From positions 1 through 64,000 of IMG/VR virus record IMGVR_UViG_3300045010_000308: a DNA stretch of 64,000 nucleotides; one strand, given 5' to 3'. The position numbers and the translations under genes were made by a program. The notes below the pieces were generated by a model. It saw only the letters and a program-made list of their open reading frames with translations, was not told the origin of the DNA and made no database searches. This document shows, piece by piece, positions 1 to 8,734 of the stretch. The stretch's first letter is position 1. Each line of letters opens with the position of its first letter. The stretch comes from a virus.

Positions 1-495
1 GCGGGGGGGGCCCCGCCGCCGGGCGCGCGGGGATCGGGTCGGCGACCGAAGCCTGTTGAGCAGAAGCGGCGCATCGGGAATCCGGGGGGCAGGCGGCTGC
101 CGTCTCAGGCGGAGATCATCGCCCTGCCGTCGCTCGTGAGCGAGATACCTGAGCCGCATCGCCCGCTCGGTCAGCACGGGGCGGCTCTGTGGCGGCGTGT
201 GTGGTCGTCAGGTGCGGCGTGGCTGCGCCCTGCGCTCGACGGTGATCTGGTGCTGATGGCGTGCGAGATGACCGACGAGCGAACGGTGCTCAGGCAGATC
301 GTGTTCACTCAGCAGGGTGTGTGGCGTGAGCGGCGTGCGCTGCGTGAGATAGACCGACAGATCACGAGCCTGCTCTCGCAACTAGGCTTCTCGCCTACGG
401 ACAGGGCGACGCTCGGCATAGGGGATCACAAGCAGCATGAGTTCGCCAAGATCAGACAGCGGATCGAAGCGAAGCGTGCTGCTGCCAGCGACTAG
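1..495 (+). CDS. terS: Terminase small subunit, P27-like (5' end outside the window)
   Basis: The frame is open from base 1 to the TAG at 493-495, so the gene is cut by the window edge. It recognises phage DNA and hands it to the large subunit for packaging. The stretch before the GTG at 136 encodes the basic, Gly/Pro-rich leader typical of P27-type small terminases (RRPKPVEQKRRIGNPGG, bases about 40-93), so the GTG at 136 is not the start. The helical part follows (HGAALWRRVW, then a basic coiled C-terminus). Its last 59 bases overlap the large subunit in another frame. The first 30 bases are almost pure G/C and may be unreliable sequence. Family is clear; exact start is unknown. Confidence 0.85.
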   Translation, partial: AGGAPPPGARGSGRRPKPVEQKRRIGNPGGRRLPSQAEIIALPSLVSEIPEPHRPLGQHGAALWRRVWSSGAAWLRPALDGDLVLMACEMTDERTVLRQIVFTQQGVWRERRALREIDRQITSLLSQLGFSPTDRATLGIGDHKQHEFAKIRQRIEAKRAAASD

Positions 496-1948
496 GTGGC
501 AGCCTGCGTTCTACACGCCACGCATCTCGAAGGTGAGCGACGGCGACGAGATCATCAGGTTCGCCGCCGACCACTTCGTCGTGCTCAAAGGCTTCCGTGC
601 TGGTCAGCCGCTCGTGTTCACTGCGTGGCAGAAGTGGCTGCTGCGTGCACTGTTCGAGCGTGACGCTGAGACGATGCGGCTGCGGTATCGGCGTGCGCTG
701 ATCGGTCTGCCACGCAAGCAGGGCAAGTCGCTGATGCTATCGGCGGTCGCAGTGTACGGACTGATCACAGGCGAGTCGGGTGCCGAGGTGTATGTCGTCG
801 CAGGCGACAGGCAGCAGGCTCGCATCATCTTCGGTGAAGCGAAGCAGCAGGTGCAGATGAGTCCGCTGCTATCGCAAGAGTGCAAGGTGTATCGGGATGC
901 GATCGAGATGCCCCGCTTCGGGTCGGTGCTGCGTGTGCTCTCATCAGAGTTCCGGGGGCAGGCTGGTCTCAACCCGTCGCTCGTGCTCTTCGACGAACTG
1001 TGGAATCAGGCAACACCCGATCTCTACGACCAGATGACGCTCGGCTCAGGTGCACGCATCGAGCCGCTGACGGTCAGCATCACGACCGCTGGCTATGACC
1101 TAGACACGGTGGCAGGTCATCTGTATCAGTACGGGAAGCGGTGTGCGGCAGGCGAGGTGGATGATCGCTTGTTCGGTTTCTGGTGGTGGGAAGCACCAGC
1201 GGAGTGCGAGCCGGGTGACCAGTCGGCGTGGATGACGGCGAACCCGAATCTGCGTGAGGGACTGCTCGACATCGACGACATGAGAACGGCGGTGCAGCAG
1301 TCCGATGAATCGGCGTTCAGGCGATGGCGGCTGAATCAGTGGGTGCGCACGCAGGAGTCGTGGCTGCCTGCTGGTGCGTGGGAACAGTGCCGCAGTGCAC
1401 GCACGCTGCGCACCGATCTTCCCGTGTGGGTCGGTATCGACATGGCTCTGAAACACGACAGCATCGCAGTGGTGCTCGCTCAGCCGCAAGACGATGTGGT
1501 GGTGACGCAGGCACGCATCTGGCAGCCGAGAGACGAAGGTGTGGATGTCGCAGGGGTCGAAGCGCATCTGCGTGCCCTGCACCACGAGTTCGATGTGCGT
1601 GAGTTCATCTATGACCCTGCCTACTTCCAGCGCAGCGCAGAGCATCTGGCTGATGACGGGCTGCCGATGGTGGAGTTCCCGCAGTCTGCGGCACGCATGA
1701 TCCCGGCGTGCGGTCACGCCTATGAACTAATCGTGAACCGTCGAGTGGCGCACGATGGTGCGCCGACCTACACCGATCAGGTGCTCTCTGCTGCGCAGCG
1801 GATGACCGACACGGGGTGGCGACTGTCGAAAGGGAAGAGCAAACGGAAGATAGATGCGGCGATCGCTCTCGTGATGGCACTCGATCGGGCGACGACACGC
1901 ACACAAACGGCGACAGTTGCGCCTAGTATCGTGCGAGTATGGGACTGA
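437..1948 (+). CDS. terL: Terminase large subunit (packaging ATPase and nuclease)
   Basis: A 503-aa protein that drives DNA into the prohead and cuts the concatemer. Walker A is GLPRKQGKS (residues 90-98), Walker B is LVLFDE (182-187), and ITTAGYD (215-221) looks like the coupling motif. The C-terminal RNase H-like nuclease begins at GIDMALKHD, with D335 and D341 as likely metal ligands, and ends with the ALVMALDRA helix. Length and motif order fit the Terminase_1/HK97-type large subunit. It overlaps terS by 59 bases. The ATG at 437 is the likely start, although a later start inside the overlap cannot be excluded. Confidence 0.95.
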   Translation: MSSPRSDSGSKRSVLLPATRWQPAFYTPRISKVSDGDEIIRFAADHFVVLKGFRAGQPLVFTAWQKWLLRALFERDAETMRLRYRRALIGLPRKQGKSLMLSAVAVYGLITGESGAEVYVVAGDRQQARIIFGEAKQQVQMSPLLSQECKVYRDAIEMPRFGSVLRVLSSEFRGQAGLNPSLVLFDELWNQATPDLYDQMTLGSGARIEPLTVSITTAGYDLDTVAGHLYQYGKRCAAGEVDDRLFGFWWWEAPAECEPGDQSAWMTANPNLREGLLDIDDMRTAVQQSDESAFRRWRLNQWVRTQESWLPAGAWEQCRSARTLRTDLPVWVGIDMALKHDSIAVVLAQPQDDVVVTQARIWQPRDEGVDVAGVEAHLRALHHEFDVREFIYDPAYFQRSAEHLADDGLPMVEFPQSAARMIPACGHAYELIVNRRVAHDGAPTYTDQVLSAAQRMTDTGWRLSKGKSKRKIDAAIALVMALDRATTRTQTATVAPSIVRVWD

Positions 1949-2085
1949 ATCGCAGCACTATCGGCACCATCTCAGAGTTGGTCGGCATCACATCGGTGGT
2001 GATCGGCTGCGCCCTGCTCAGCACCGCCGCCGCATTCATCGTCGGCGGCGTGCTGCTCGTGCTGATCGGGGCGGCTGAATCGTGA
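1939..2085 (+). CDS. Small membrane protein, two hydrophobic segments (48 aa)
   Basis: ATG at 1939 to TGA at 2083-2085, wedged between terminase and portal. It overlaps the terminase end by 10 bases and the portal GTG by 4 bases (GTGA). After a short polar start it is hydrophobic almost throughout (VGITSVVIGCALL, then AAAFIVGGVLLVLIG), which suggests one helical hairpin in the membrane. Small membrane proteins at this position are seen in other actinophages without a known role. Two membrane segments could suggest a holin, but the position between head genes argues against that. Function not assigned. Confidence 0.6.
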   Translation: MGLNRSTIGTISELVGITSVVIGCALLSTAAAFIVGGVLLVLIGAAES

Positions 2086-3281
2086 GCATCCTGCGCAGAC
2101 TCGTCGAGCGTCGTGCCCTGCCGACCAACATCGACCCCTACCAGATCACCGCACGCCCCTACTTCCCCAACTATTCGGGGGAGATCATCACCGAGACCAC
2201 AGCGTTCGCATCTACCGCCGTGATGTCTGCCGTCTCGCTGCTCGCCGACTCGGTGGCTGCGATGCCGCTCGAACTGACAAGAGTGCGGGGCGGCAGGCTC
2301 GAACGGCTGCCGACACCGAGCGTGCTGATCAGACCGAATCAGACGCAGACCATGTTCGAGTTCGTTCATCAGGTGATGCTCTCGCTCACCCTGCACGGCT
2401 GCGCCTACATCTACGCACCACGCCGGGCGGGTGAACTGCCGAGCGAAATGCGCTGCCTGCACCCGAATGTGATACGCCGCTACTACATCGACGACGAAGG
2501 CGAAGCGTGGTATCAGATACACGACACGCAGCACTCTGCTCGTGACCTGAAAGCGATCCACTGGCTGCTGATGCCGGGGCAGATGCGTGCCGTCTCGCCG
2601 CTGGAAGCACTGCGCAACACGATCGGCACGAGCATCGCTATGGATCGCTTCTTAGCGCAGTTCTACGGCGAGGGTGCGACACCGAGCAGCGTGCTCGAAA
2701 CTGATGCGACGATCACCGAAGAGCAGGCGCAGATTCTCCGTGACACATGGGCTGATGCGCACACTCGCCGCAGGAAGCCAGCGGTGCTCACGGGCGGTCT
2801 GCGCTGGAAGTCAGTCACGGTGTCGGCTGCCGACTCGCAGATGATCGAGCACCGTGAGGCGATAGTGCGTGACATCGCACGGGCGTACCGCATCCCGCTG
2901 AACATGATCAACGCCAGCGGCGGCGACTCGCAGACATACCAGAATGTCGAACAGGCAGGAATCAACTTCGTGCGCTACACGCTGCTTCCGTTCATGCGCC
3001 GCATCGAGGATGCGATCAGCGAGATGCTGCCGCTCACGCAGCGAGTCCGATTCGATGCCACCATCTTTGAGCGAGCCGACCTGACGACCCGTGTGCGTGC
3101 ACAGCAGACACAGATTTCATCGGGCACGCTCACACCGAACGAAGCGAGAGAGATAGAGAATCGTGAACCTTACGAAGGCGGCGATCAGTTCATCATCGCC
3201 GCACAAGGCGCACCTGTCGCTGGCATAGCAGGCGGCGACCTGCCGACACTCGGCACCGACGCAGCACCACCAGAGAGATAG
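2082..3281 (+). CDS. Portal protein (HK97 gp3-like)
   Basis: A 399-aa protein of the HK97-type portal family, the dodecameric ring at the capsid vertex through which DNA passes. The N-terminal FASTAVMSAVSLLADSVAAMPL segment and the following LHGCAYIY region match the portal wing and stem pattern. The VRDIARAYRIPLNMI motif in the second half is characteristic of this family. GTG start at 2082, overlapping the small membrane gene. The family and the position directly after terminase make the call secure. Confidence 0.93.
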   Translation: MSILRRLVERRALPTNIDPYQITARPYFPNYSGEIITETTAFASTAVMSAVSLLADSVAAMPLELTRVRGGRLERLPTPSVLIRPNQTQTMFEFVHQVMLSLTLHGCAYIYAPRRAGELPSEMRCLHPNVIRRYYIDDEGEAWYQIHDTQHSARDLKAIHWLLMPGQMRAVSPLEALRNTIGTSIAMDRFLAQFYGEGATPSSVLETDATITEEQAQILRDTWADAHTRRRKPAVLTGGLRWKSVTVSAADSQMIEHREAIVRDIARAYRIPLNMINASGGDSQTYQNVEQAGINFVRYTLLPFMRRIEDAISEMLPLTQRVRFDATIFERADLTTRVRAQQTQISSGTLTPNEAREIENREPYEGGDQFIIAAQGAPVAGIAGGDLPTLGTDAAPPER

Positions 3282-3345
3282 CCGTGCAGTCGCAGCAGTT
3301 CACTGTCGGCACCACCGCCGTGCTCTCACCAGACGCAGACTGATC

Positions 3346-5100
3346 ATGCCGTTCGGAATCTCGCAGAGCCAACCTGACTGCGGCGGGTGGGCGACCGTGA
3401 AGCAGGAAGCAGACGGATCGTTCACCACGATCGGCTGCCACGAGACGAAGCAGGATGCGGTCGATCAGATGGTGGTCGTGTCGCTCAGCGAGGACATCGA
3501 ACCGTTGGGGCAGGTGGATGCGAGGGCACTGCCAGAGAACTATCGACCTGCGCTCGCCGACGATGTGCCAGAGGGTCGGGCGTGCGGCAACTGCCACTAT
3601 TACAACGAGGAACAGATCGAGGGTGAGGGAGATGAGCGGCAGGCATACTGCGAGAAGTGGTCGGCTTATGTCGATGGCGGTTTCTACTGCAACGCTTGGG
3701 AACCGCAGGGGTACGGGATGGAACTGCGGGCACCGTCTCTCGTCGCCCCGTCATTCATGGCTGAGTCTGCTCGGCGTGGTCTGCGGCTGCACGAGCAGGG
3801 TCTGTCGGGTGACGGGCTGATGCCTGCGACCGTCGCCGATGCACGCCGCATGGCTGACGGTGAGGCTCTGAGCGAGGCGAAGTGGCGCAAGATACCTGCG
3901 TGGATCGCCCGCCACATCGTCGATCTGGATGCGGTGCAAGGCGACGAGATCACGCCGGGGCTGGTGGCGATGCTGCTATGGGGCGGCGGCTCATCGAAGA
4001 CATCGGCTCGCAGGGCGCAGGCGTATGCCGAGCGGATCGTGGCACGCATCGAGGAAGAGCGGGCTGACGCACCCGCCCCCGTATCCGATCAGATACAGGG
4101 CAGCGACGAGAACGAGCCGGGGTCGGCGGCAGACAAGACGGGCGACATCACGCTGACCGAGGCGACAGAGAAGGCGTTGCAGACGAAGGCTGACGAGCAC
4201 AACGAGGCGATGGCTGCCGATGATCGCCCGATCTGGACTCGTGTGCGGGTCGGTGCGCTGCGTGCCGTGTATCGGCGTGGCGCAGGCGCATTCTCCACAT
4301 CGCACCGCCCCGGCATGACTCGTGCGCAGTGGGCGATGGCGAGAGTGAATGCGTTCCTGTATCTGGCTCGCACGGGGCGACCTGAGAACGAGAAGTATGT
4401 CGGCGATAACGATCTGCTGCATCCGCAGCATCCCAAGTTCTCAGACAGTAGAAGTGGCGGTGGCGCATCAGTTATGCTGACGCAGACGATGAGCACAGAG
4501 ACGATCGAGAACCGCTGGTGCGTGACGGGCGCAGATGAGCGTCGCATCGCCTACACGACGCTCGAAGTGCGGCAGGCAGACAACGGGCAGACGCTCTTCG
4601 GATACGCCGCCGTGTTCGACTCGCCGAGCGAACCGATGCCGTTCGTCGAGTATGTGAAGCGTGGTGCGTTCTCCAAGACGATCAACGATGGTGCTGATGT
4701 GCGTCTGCTCATCGACCACGAAGGTGTGCCGCTGGCTCGCACGAAGTCGGGCACGCTGCGCATCAGCGAGGATGAGCGGGGTCTGGCGGTCGAGGCTGAA
4801 CTCGACCCGATGAACCCCGATGCGGCACGGGTCATCTCGGCGATGAAGCGTGGCGACCTGTCGCAGATGTCGTTCGCCTTCCGCACCATCAAGGACTCGT
4901 GGAGTGACGACCGCAGCGTGCGGGAACTGCGTGAGGTGCAACTGTTCGATGTGAGCGTCGTGACCTTCCCCGCCTATGAGGAGACCGTCGCAGAGATCAG
5001 GGGCAGGCTATTGCAAGACGCTGAGCAAGTCGCTAACCTGACACCGACGACGAGTGTTAGCGTGCGCAAAGCACAACTAGCGATCGCCCGTCACAGATAG
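3346..5100 (+). CDS. Four-module head protein ending in HK97-type prohead protease
   Basis: A 584-aa protein, more than twice the usual prohead protease length. Residues about 1-50 carry a small domain with CGGWATVK and GCHETKQDA motifs. Residues about 80-125 carry a four-Cys metal-site pattern (CGNCHYY, AYCEKW, YCNAWEP). Residues about 165-245 carry a helical domain with RHIVDLD and AMLLWGGG. Residues about 375-584 are a U35-type protease, with H458 in IDHEGVPL and S509 in DLSQMSF as likely catalytic residues. Internal ATGs at 4474 and 4489 could release a free protease. The last domain processes the capsid before packaging; the first three are often separate genes in related phages and have no firm function. 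Confidence 0.88.
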   Translation: MPFGISQSQPDCGGWATVKQEADGSFTTIGCHETKQDAVDQMVVVSLSEDIEPLGQVDARALPENYRPALADDVPEGRACGNCHYYNEEQIEGEGDERQAYCEKWSAYVDGGFYCNAWEPQGYGMELRAPSLVAPSFMAESARRGLRLHEQGLSGDGLMPATVADARRMADGEALSEAKWRKIPAWIARHIVDLDAVQGDEITPGLVAMLLWGGGSSKTSARRAQAYAERIVARIEEERADAPAPVSDQIQGSDENEPGSAADKTGDITLTEATEKALQTKADEHNEAMAADDRPIWTRVRVGALRAVYRRGAGAFSTSHRPGMTRAQWAMARVNAFLYLARTGRPENEKYVGDNDLLHPQHPKFSDSRSGGGASVMLTQTMSTETIENRWCVTGADERRIAYTTLEVRQADNGQTLFGYAAVFDSPSEPMPFVEYVKRGAFSKTINDGADVRLLIDHEGVPLARTKSGTLRISEDERGLAVEAELDPMNPDAARVISAMKRGDLSQMSFAFRTIKDSWSDDRSVRELREVQLFDVSVVTFPAYEETVAEIRGRLLQDAEQVANLTPTTSVSVRKAQLAIARHR

Positions 5101-5171
5101 TCAGCCGAGACACAGCCGAGCGATCACTGTCAGAGTCTCACTGAGCACACGACTCACGAAAGAGACCAGAC

Positions 5172-6476
5172 ATGACCTACTCGAAGCAACTGACCGAGAA
5201 GCGTGACGCAGCGTTGGCGAAGGCTGATGCGCTCGTCGCCGCAGCGCAGGAAGCGCAGCGTGAACTGACCACCGAAGAGGATGCCGACATCACGGCGACT
5301 CTCGACACCGTGCGTGATCTCGACGAGCAGATTCGTCGCCACACCGAACTCGAACAGCGTGCATCCGAAGCCGCCGAGAGCCGCAAGGCTGCCGGGGTGG
5401 AAGTCGCCGCTACGGTCGTGAAGTCCGAGCCACGCACCTACTCGTCGAAGAGCGGTCACTCGTTCATCGCCGATGCGTTCCGTGCGCAGTTCAGCAACGA
5501 CTTCGAGGCGCAGCAGCGTCTCGCCCGCCACATGAACGAAGAGCGGATCGAGCGTCGTGATGTCACCAGCACGAACTTCGCTGGCTTGGTCGTTCCGCAG
5601 TTTCTAACCGACTTGGCGGCTCCGTTCGCAAGAGCAGGTCGCCCCGTCGCAGACCGTGCCCGCAAGCACGCACTGCCCGATCAGGGTCTGACGATCTCCA
5701 TCTCGAAGGTCACGACTGGCTCAGCCGTCGCTTCGCAGACGGAAGGTGCTGCGGTGCAAGAGACGAACATGGATGACACGAAACTCGACATCACCGTGAG
5801 CACCTTCGCAGGTCAGCAGAATGTGAGCCGTCAGGCGATCGAGCGTGGCACGAACATCGACTCGCTCGTGATGGCTGATCTCGTGTCGGCGTATCACACG
5901 ACGCTCGATGCCGCAGTGGTCGCCGAACTCTTCTCGTCGGCTGGTCAGGCAGTCACCTACACGGATGGCACCCCGACCGTCGCTGAGATGTACCCAAAGT
6001 TGGCTGACGCAGTGCAGAAGGTGCAGACCACCTACTTCGCCGGACCCAACGCCATCATCATGCACCCACGCCGTCTCGCCTTCATCTTGGCAGCCGTCGA
6101 TGGTCAGAGCCGACCGCTCGCAGTGCCCGTGCCGAACTACAACGGTCAGCCTGCGTTCGCATCGGGCGACGGTGCACCGCAGTACGGAAACAGCGGCTAC
6201 ACGATTCTCGGTCTGCCCGTGATCACCGATGCGAATGTCGCCACCGACAAAGGCTCAGGCACGAATCAGGACACGATCTATGTCGGCAACCTGCAAGAAC
6301 TCCACCTGTTCGAGCAGGGCAACGGCGACCCGATGATGCTGCGCTTCGAGCAGCCGAAGGCTGCCGAACTCGATGTGACCATGATCGTTTACGGATACGC
6401 CGCAGTGACGGCGAACCGCTACCCGAACGCATGGGCACAGATCAACGGAACCGGGCTGGTGACACCGACCTTCTAG
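5172..6476 (+). CDS. Major capsid protein, HK97 fold
   Basis: A 434-aa Phage_capsid family protein. Residues about 1-75 form an acidic/basic coiled coil that acts as built-in scaffold (delta domain) and would be removed by the upstream protease. The shell domain runs from about residue 95, with the FAGLVVPQF entry strand, the VSRQAIERG segment and GPNAIIMHPR in the axial domain. The YGNSGYTILGLPVI strand near the end is typical. An AGAGACC stretch sits a few bases before the ATG. It lies in the expected place after portal and protease. Confidence 0.95.
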   Translation: MTYSKQLTEKRDAALAKADALVAAAQEAQRELTTEEDADITATLDTVRDLDEQIRRHTELEQRASEAAESRKAAGVEVAATVVKSEPRTYSSKSGHSFIADAFRAQFSNDFEAQQRLARHMNEERIERRDVTSTNFAGLVVPQFLTDLAAPFARAGRPVADRARKHALPDQGLTISISKVTTGSAVASQTEGAAVQETNMDDTKLDITVSTFAGQQNVSRQAIERGTNIDSLVMADLVSAYHTTLDAAVVAELFSSAGQAVTYTDGTPTVAEMYPKLADAVQKVQTTYFAGPNAIIMHPRRLAFILAAVDGQSRPLAVPVPNYNGQPAFASGDGAPQYGNSGYTILGLPVITDANVATDKGSGTNQDTIYVGNLQELHLFEQGNGDPMMLRFEQPKAAELDVTMIVYGYAAVTANRYPNAWAQINGTGLVTPTF

Positions 6477-6518
6477 TGAGTGTCGCCCGCACGGGCGGCT
6501 CGCTGATACGGTGACGGC

Positions 6519-6713
6519 ATGAGCAGCGGCATCATTCACGCTCTGCTCATCGAGCGCATCGGCTACCTGCGGCGTGGTCGGCATGATCGTGTCGCTCTCG
6601 TCGATGACCAGTTGCGTGCGCTCGGCGTGACCCTGCCGATCGAGTCGGCTGCGGTCGATCATCACGCTGAGACGGCGACGAGAGAGAAGCCGACACGACG
6701 CAGGAAGCGGTGA
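6519..6713 (+). CDS. Small basic protein after the capsid gene (64 aa)
   Basis: An ATG-initiated 64-aa protein with a recognisable IERIGYLRRGRHDRVALVDDQLRALG core and a Lys/Arg-rich tail (KPTRRRKR). Proteins with this helical core are common between capsid and head-tail connector genes of actinophages. Their role is unknown to me; the basic tail could contact DNA. It is followed after 3 bases by the connector gene. Confidence 0.7.
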   Translation: MSSGIIHALLIERIGYLRRGRHDRVALVDDQLRALGVTLPIESAAVDHHAETATREKPTRRRKR

Positions 6714-6716
6714 GCG

Positions 6717-7316
6717 ATGCCGACGAACCCCTACTGCACGCTTGCCGAGGTGAAGGCTGCGCTGCGCATCTCCGATGCGGTCGATGACACGCTGATCGAG
6801 AACAGCATCGAAGGTGCGTCTCGGCGCATCGACGGCTACTGCGGCAGGTTCTTCTACAAGACTTCTGCCACCGCCGTCAAACAGTTCGCCCGTGACCCGT
6901 ACACGCTGCCTGTCTCGGACATCTCATCGACGACGAGTCTGGTGGTGAAGATAGACACGAACGGTGACGGGGTGTATGAGACGACTCTCACGCTCGGCAC
7001 CGATTACATGGTCGAGCCGACGAACTTCGTGCTGATGCAGCGACCGATCAGGCGGCTGACGATGATCGGCGGTCGCACCTTCCCCATCTTCACGCTGCCC
7101 GCCGAGCCGGGGGTCGAGGTGACTGCCCTGTGGGGCTTCGATGCCGTGCCAGATGATGTGCGTGAGGCGTGCGTGCTGCTCAGCATGAGACAGTTCGCCC
7201 GCTACAACGCTGCGCTCGGCGTGATGGCGTTCGCAGACATGGCGATCACGGTGCGTGCCGTCGATCCCGATGTGCGTGACCTGCTGCTGCCGTACCGTCT
7301 GCTCGGTGTCGCCTGA
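6717..7316 (+). CDS. Head-tail connector (gp6-like adaptor)
   Basis: A 199-aa protein whose N-terminus (CTLAEVKAALRI, then ENSIEGASRRIDGYCGRFF) is the helical connector pattern of HK97 gp6-like adaptors, which dock below the portal ring. The middle is a beta-rich insert and the C-terminus returns to helix (VREACVLLSMRQFARY). Its last base overlaps the next gene start. Position and motif agree. Confidence 0.85.
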   Translation: MPTNPYCTLAEVKAALRISDAVDDTLIENSIEGASRRIDGYCGRFFYKTSATAVKQFARDPYTLPVSDISSTTSLVVKIDTNGDGVYETTLTLGTDYMVEPTNFVLMQRPIRRLTMIGGRTFPIFTLPAEPGVEVTALWGFDAVPDDVREACVLLSMRQFARYNAALGVMAFADMAITVRAVDPDVRDLLLPYRLLGVA

Positions 7317-7723
7317 TGCCTGCGACCGTCTCGCAGGCTGCGTCGGGGCTGGCTACCCGTCTGGCGACGATCAGCGGGCTGCGCACCTTCTCCTACCAGC
7401 CTGAGCAGGTGAATCCGCCTATGGGCTTCCCGATTCTGGAAGAGATCGAGTTCCACCGGGCGTTCGGCGGCGGCGATGTCCGTATGCGGTTCACCGTGAT
7501 GGTCATCGTCGGCAGGTATCTCGACCGTCTGGCGCACTCCACTCTCGACGGCTTCCTGTCTTACAGCGGGGCGACATCGCTGCGTGCCGCCATCGAAGGC
7601 GACACGACTCTCGGCGGTGTGGCGCAGACGCTGGTGCTCGACAGCGGTATGAGCATCGGCTCTCTCACTATTGCAGAGGCGGAGTTCCTGTCTGTATCAT
7701 GCTCGGTGACGGTACACGCATGA
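7316..7723 (+). CDS. Tail terminator or neck protein
   Basis: A 135-aa alpha/beta protein starting at ATG 7316 directly on the stop of the connector. The VRMRFTVMVIVGRYLDRLAHSTLDGFL segment is of the kind found in tail completion/terminator proteins that cap the tail tube. The assignment rests mostly on gene order (connector, this gene, tail tube). It could also be a second neck protein. The stop overlaps the following ATG (ATGA at 7720-7723). Confidence 0.6.
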   Translation: MPATVSQAASGLATRLATISGLRTFSYQPEQVNPPMGFPILEEIEFHRAFGGGDVRMRFTVMVIVGRYLDRLAHSTLDGFLSYSGATSLRAAIEGDTTLGGVAQTLVLDSGMSIGSLTIAEAEFLSVSCSVTVHA

Positions 7724-7881
7724 GCACCTACAAGATCAGCAGCGACAACACGACACTCGGCAAGCCGGGTGAGACGGTGACAGATGCCGATCTCGTCGGT
7801 CTCGATGTCGCTGCGCTCATCGCAGGCGGTCACATCGAGGCGCAGACTGCGAGACGGTCTGACAAGAAAGAGCAGGAATAA
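7720..7881 (+). CDS. Small acidic/basic protein before the tail tube gene (53 aa)
   Basis: Starts at the ATG overlapping the previous stop and runs to 7881, four bases before the tail tube gene. It contains a KPGETVTDADLVGLDVAALI segment, which resembles small actinophage proteins annotated only as head or tail associated. The acidic helix is followed by a Lys-rich end (RRSDKKEQE). An upstream in-frame ATG at 7699 is possible, but the coupled start is more natural. Function unknown. Confidence 0.6.
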   Translation: MSTYKISSDNTTLGKPGETVTDADLVGLDVAALIAGGHIEAQTARRSDKKEQE

Positions 7882-7884
7882 GAC

Positions 7885-8292
7885 ATGGCACAGATCGTTC
7901 TGACCGATGCGACCATCACCATCAACAGCGTTGCGTTGAGCAACCGTGCGAACACGGTGACGCTCACCTATGAGAAAGAGGCGGTGGAGATCACGGCGTT
8001 CGGCGACAGCGGGCGTGCGTTCACCAGCGGCTTGCAGAACAACACCTGCGAGATCGAGTTCATGCAGGACTTCGCCGCATCGAATGTCGAGGCGACCGTG
8101 TTCCCGCTGGTCGGCAGCACCACCACCATCGTCATCAAACCGACGAGCAGCGCAGTCTCTTCCACGAATCCGTCATACACGCTGACGGGCACCTACCTGT
8201 CGAATCACACCCCGGTCGCTGGCACGGTCGGTGAACTCGCCACCACTTCGCTGTCGTTTCAGGGCGGCACTCTGACGAAGGCGACTACCTGA
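7885..8292 (+). CDS. Major tail tube protein
   Basis: A 135-aa beta-rich protein (ANTVTLTYEKEAVEITAFGD, then LQNNTCEIEFMQDF and SYTLTGTYLS) that matches short siphovirus tail tube subunits, which stack as rings to form the tail. AGGAATAAGAC before the ATG serves as ribosome site. Placement before the chaperone and tape measure genes supports the call. A short length without an Ig-like extension contrasts with the tube protein of the second module at 54152-55198. Confidence 0.85.
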   Translation: MAQIVLTDATITINSVALSNRANTVTLTYEKEAVEITAFGDSGRAFTSGLQNNTCEIEFMQDFAASNVEATVFPLVGSTTTIVIKPTSSAVSSTNPSYTLTGTYLSNHTPVAGTVGELATTSLSFQGGTLTKATT

Positions 8293-8321
8293 CCCGTGCT
8301 CTACCGATCGAGGGGGCGTAG

Positions 8322-8609
8322 ATGAAACTGCCGCTGACGATCCACTATGCGAGCGGCGAGCAGCGTGATGTCGTCGCAGGCTTCGCCGACTTCGTGCAGT
8401 TCGAGCGCACATGGCAGCGCAGCGTCTCACGGTTCGAGCACGACTTCCGACTCACCGATCTGGCGTGGCTGGCGTGGTCTGCTGAGACTCGTGCGAAGCG
8501 AACCGACAAGAAGTTCGACCCCGACTGGCTCGAACTGGTGGAGTCCGTCGAACTCGGTGCGGCTGAGGGTGATACCCCAAACTCGGAGACGACTCAGCCA
8601 CTTGGCTGA
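8322..8609 (+). CDS. Tail assembly chaperone, G form
   Basis: A 95-aa protein read without frameshift. It binds the tape measure protein during tail assembly. The core FADFVQFERTW and LTDLAWLAWSAETRAKR is the usual pattern of siphovirus chaperone G proteins. The slippery heptamer lies near its 3' end at 8576-8582, so most ribosomes would finish here while a fraction continue into the T frame. Confidence 0.8.
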   Translation: MKLPLTIHYASGEQRDVVAGFADFVQFERTWQRSVSRFEHDFRLTDLAWLAWSAETRAKRTDKKFDPDWLELVESVELGAAEGDTPNSETTQPLG

Positions 8610-8731
8610 TCGCTGCCCTGTCTGTGGAGACGGGCATAGCACCGTCGCTGCTGACGGCGGAGAGCGACGAGATGCTGCGCACGATGCTCGCCTACATGAA
8701 GAAACGCAACGAGCGCAGGCGCAGGCGGTGA
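8322..8731 (+). CDS. Tail assembly chaperone, GT form by -1 frameshift
   Basis: After reading AAC at 8580-8582, a ribosome slipping back one base continues in the -1 frame to the TGA at 8729-8731. The product would be about 136 aa. The new C-terminus contains TWLIAALSVETGIAPSLL and a short basic tail (KKRNERRRRR), a helical T domain as in lambda GT. The order tube gene, G/GT, tape measure is the standard one. The frameshift is inferred from sequence, not shown. Confidence 0.75.
8576..8582 (+). promoter_or_regulatory. Programmed -1 frameshift site (CCCAAAC)
   Basis: The heptamer C CCA AAC is in register with the G frame and re-pairs perfectly as CCC AAA after slipping. It fits the X XXY YYZ rule and sits 27 bases before the G stop codon. 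Confidence 0.75.
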
Positions 8732-8734
8732 CTC

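Noticed and set aside
136-495. Start of the small terminase at GTG 136
   Set aside because: The upstream in-frame sequence encodes the typical P27 leader, so the gene begins before the window.
1939-2085. Two-segment membrane protein as holin
   Set aside because: No lysin nearby and position inside the head operon; left as unknown membrane protein.
3284-3343. 19-codon frame between portal and protease (QFTVGTTAV)
   Set aside because: It resembles the start of some phage structural proteins but is too short to support a gene; maybe a remnant.
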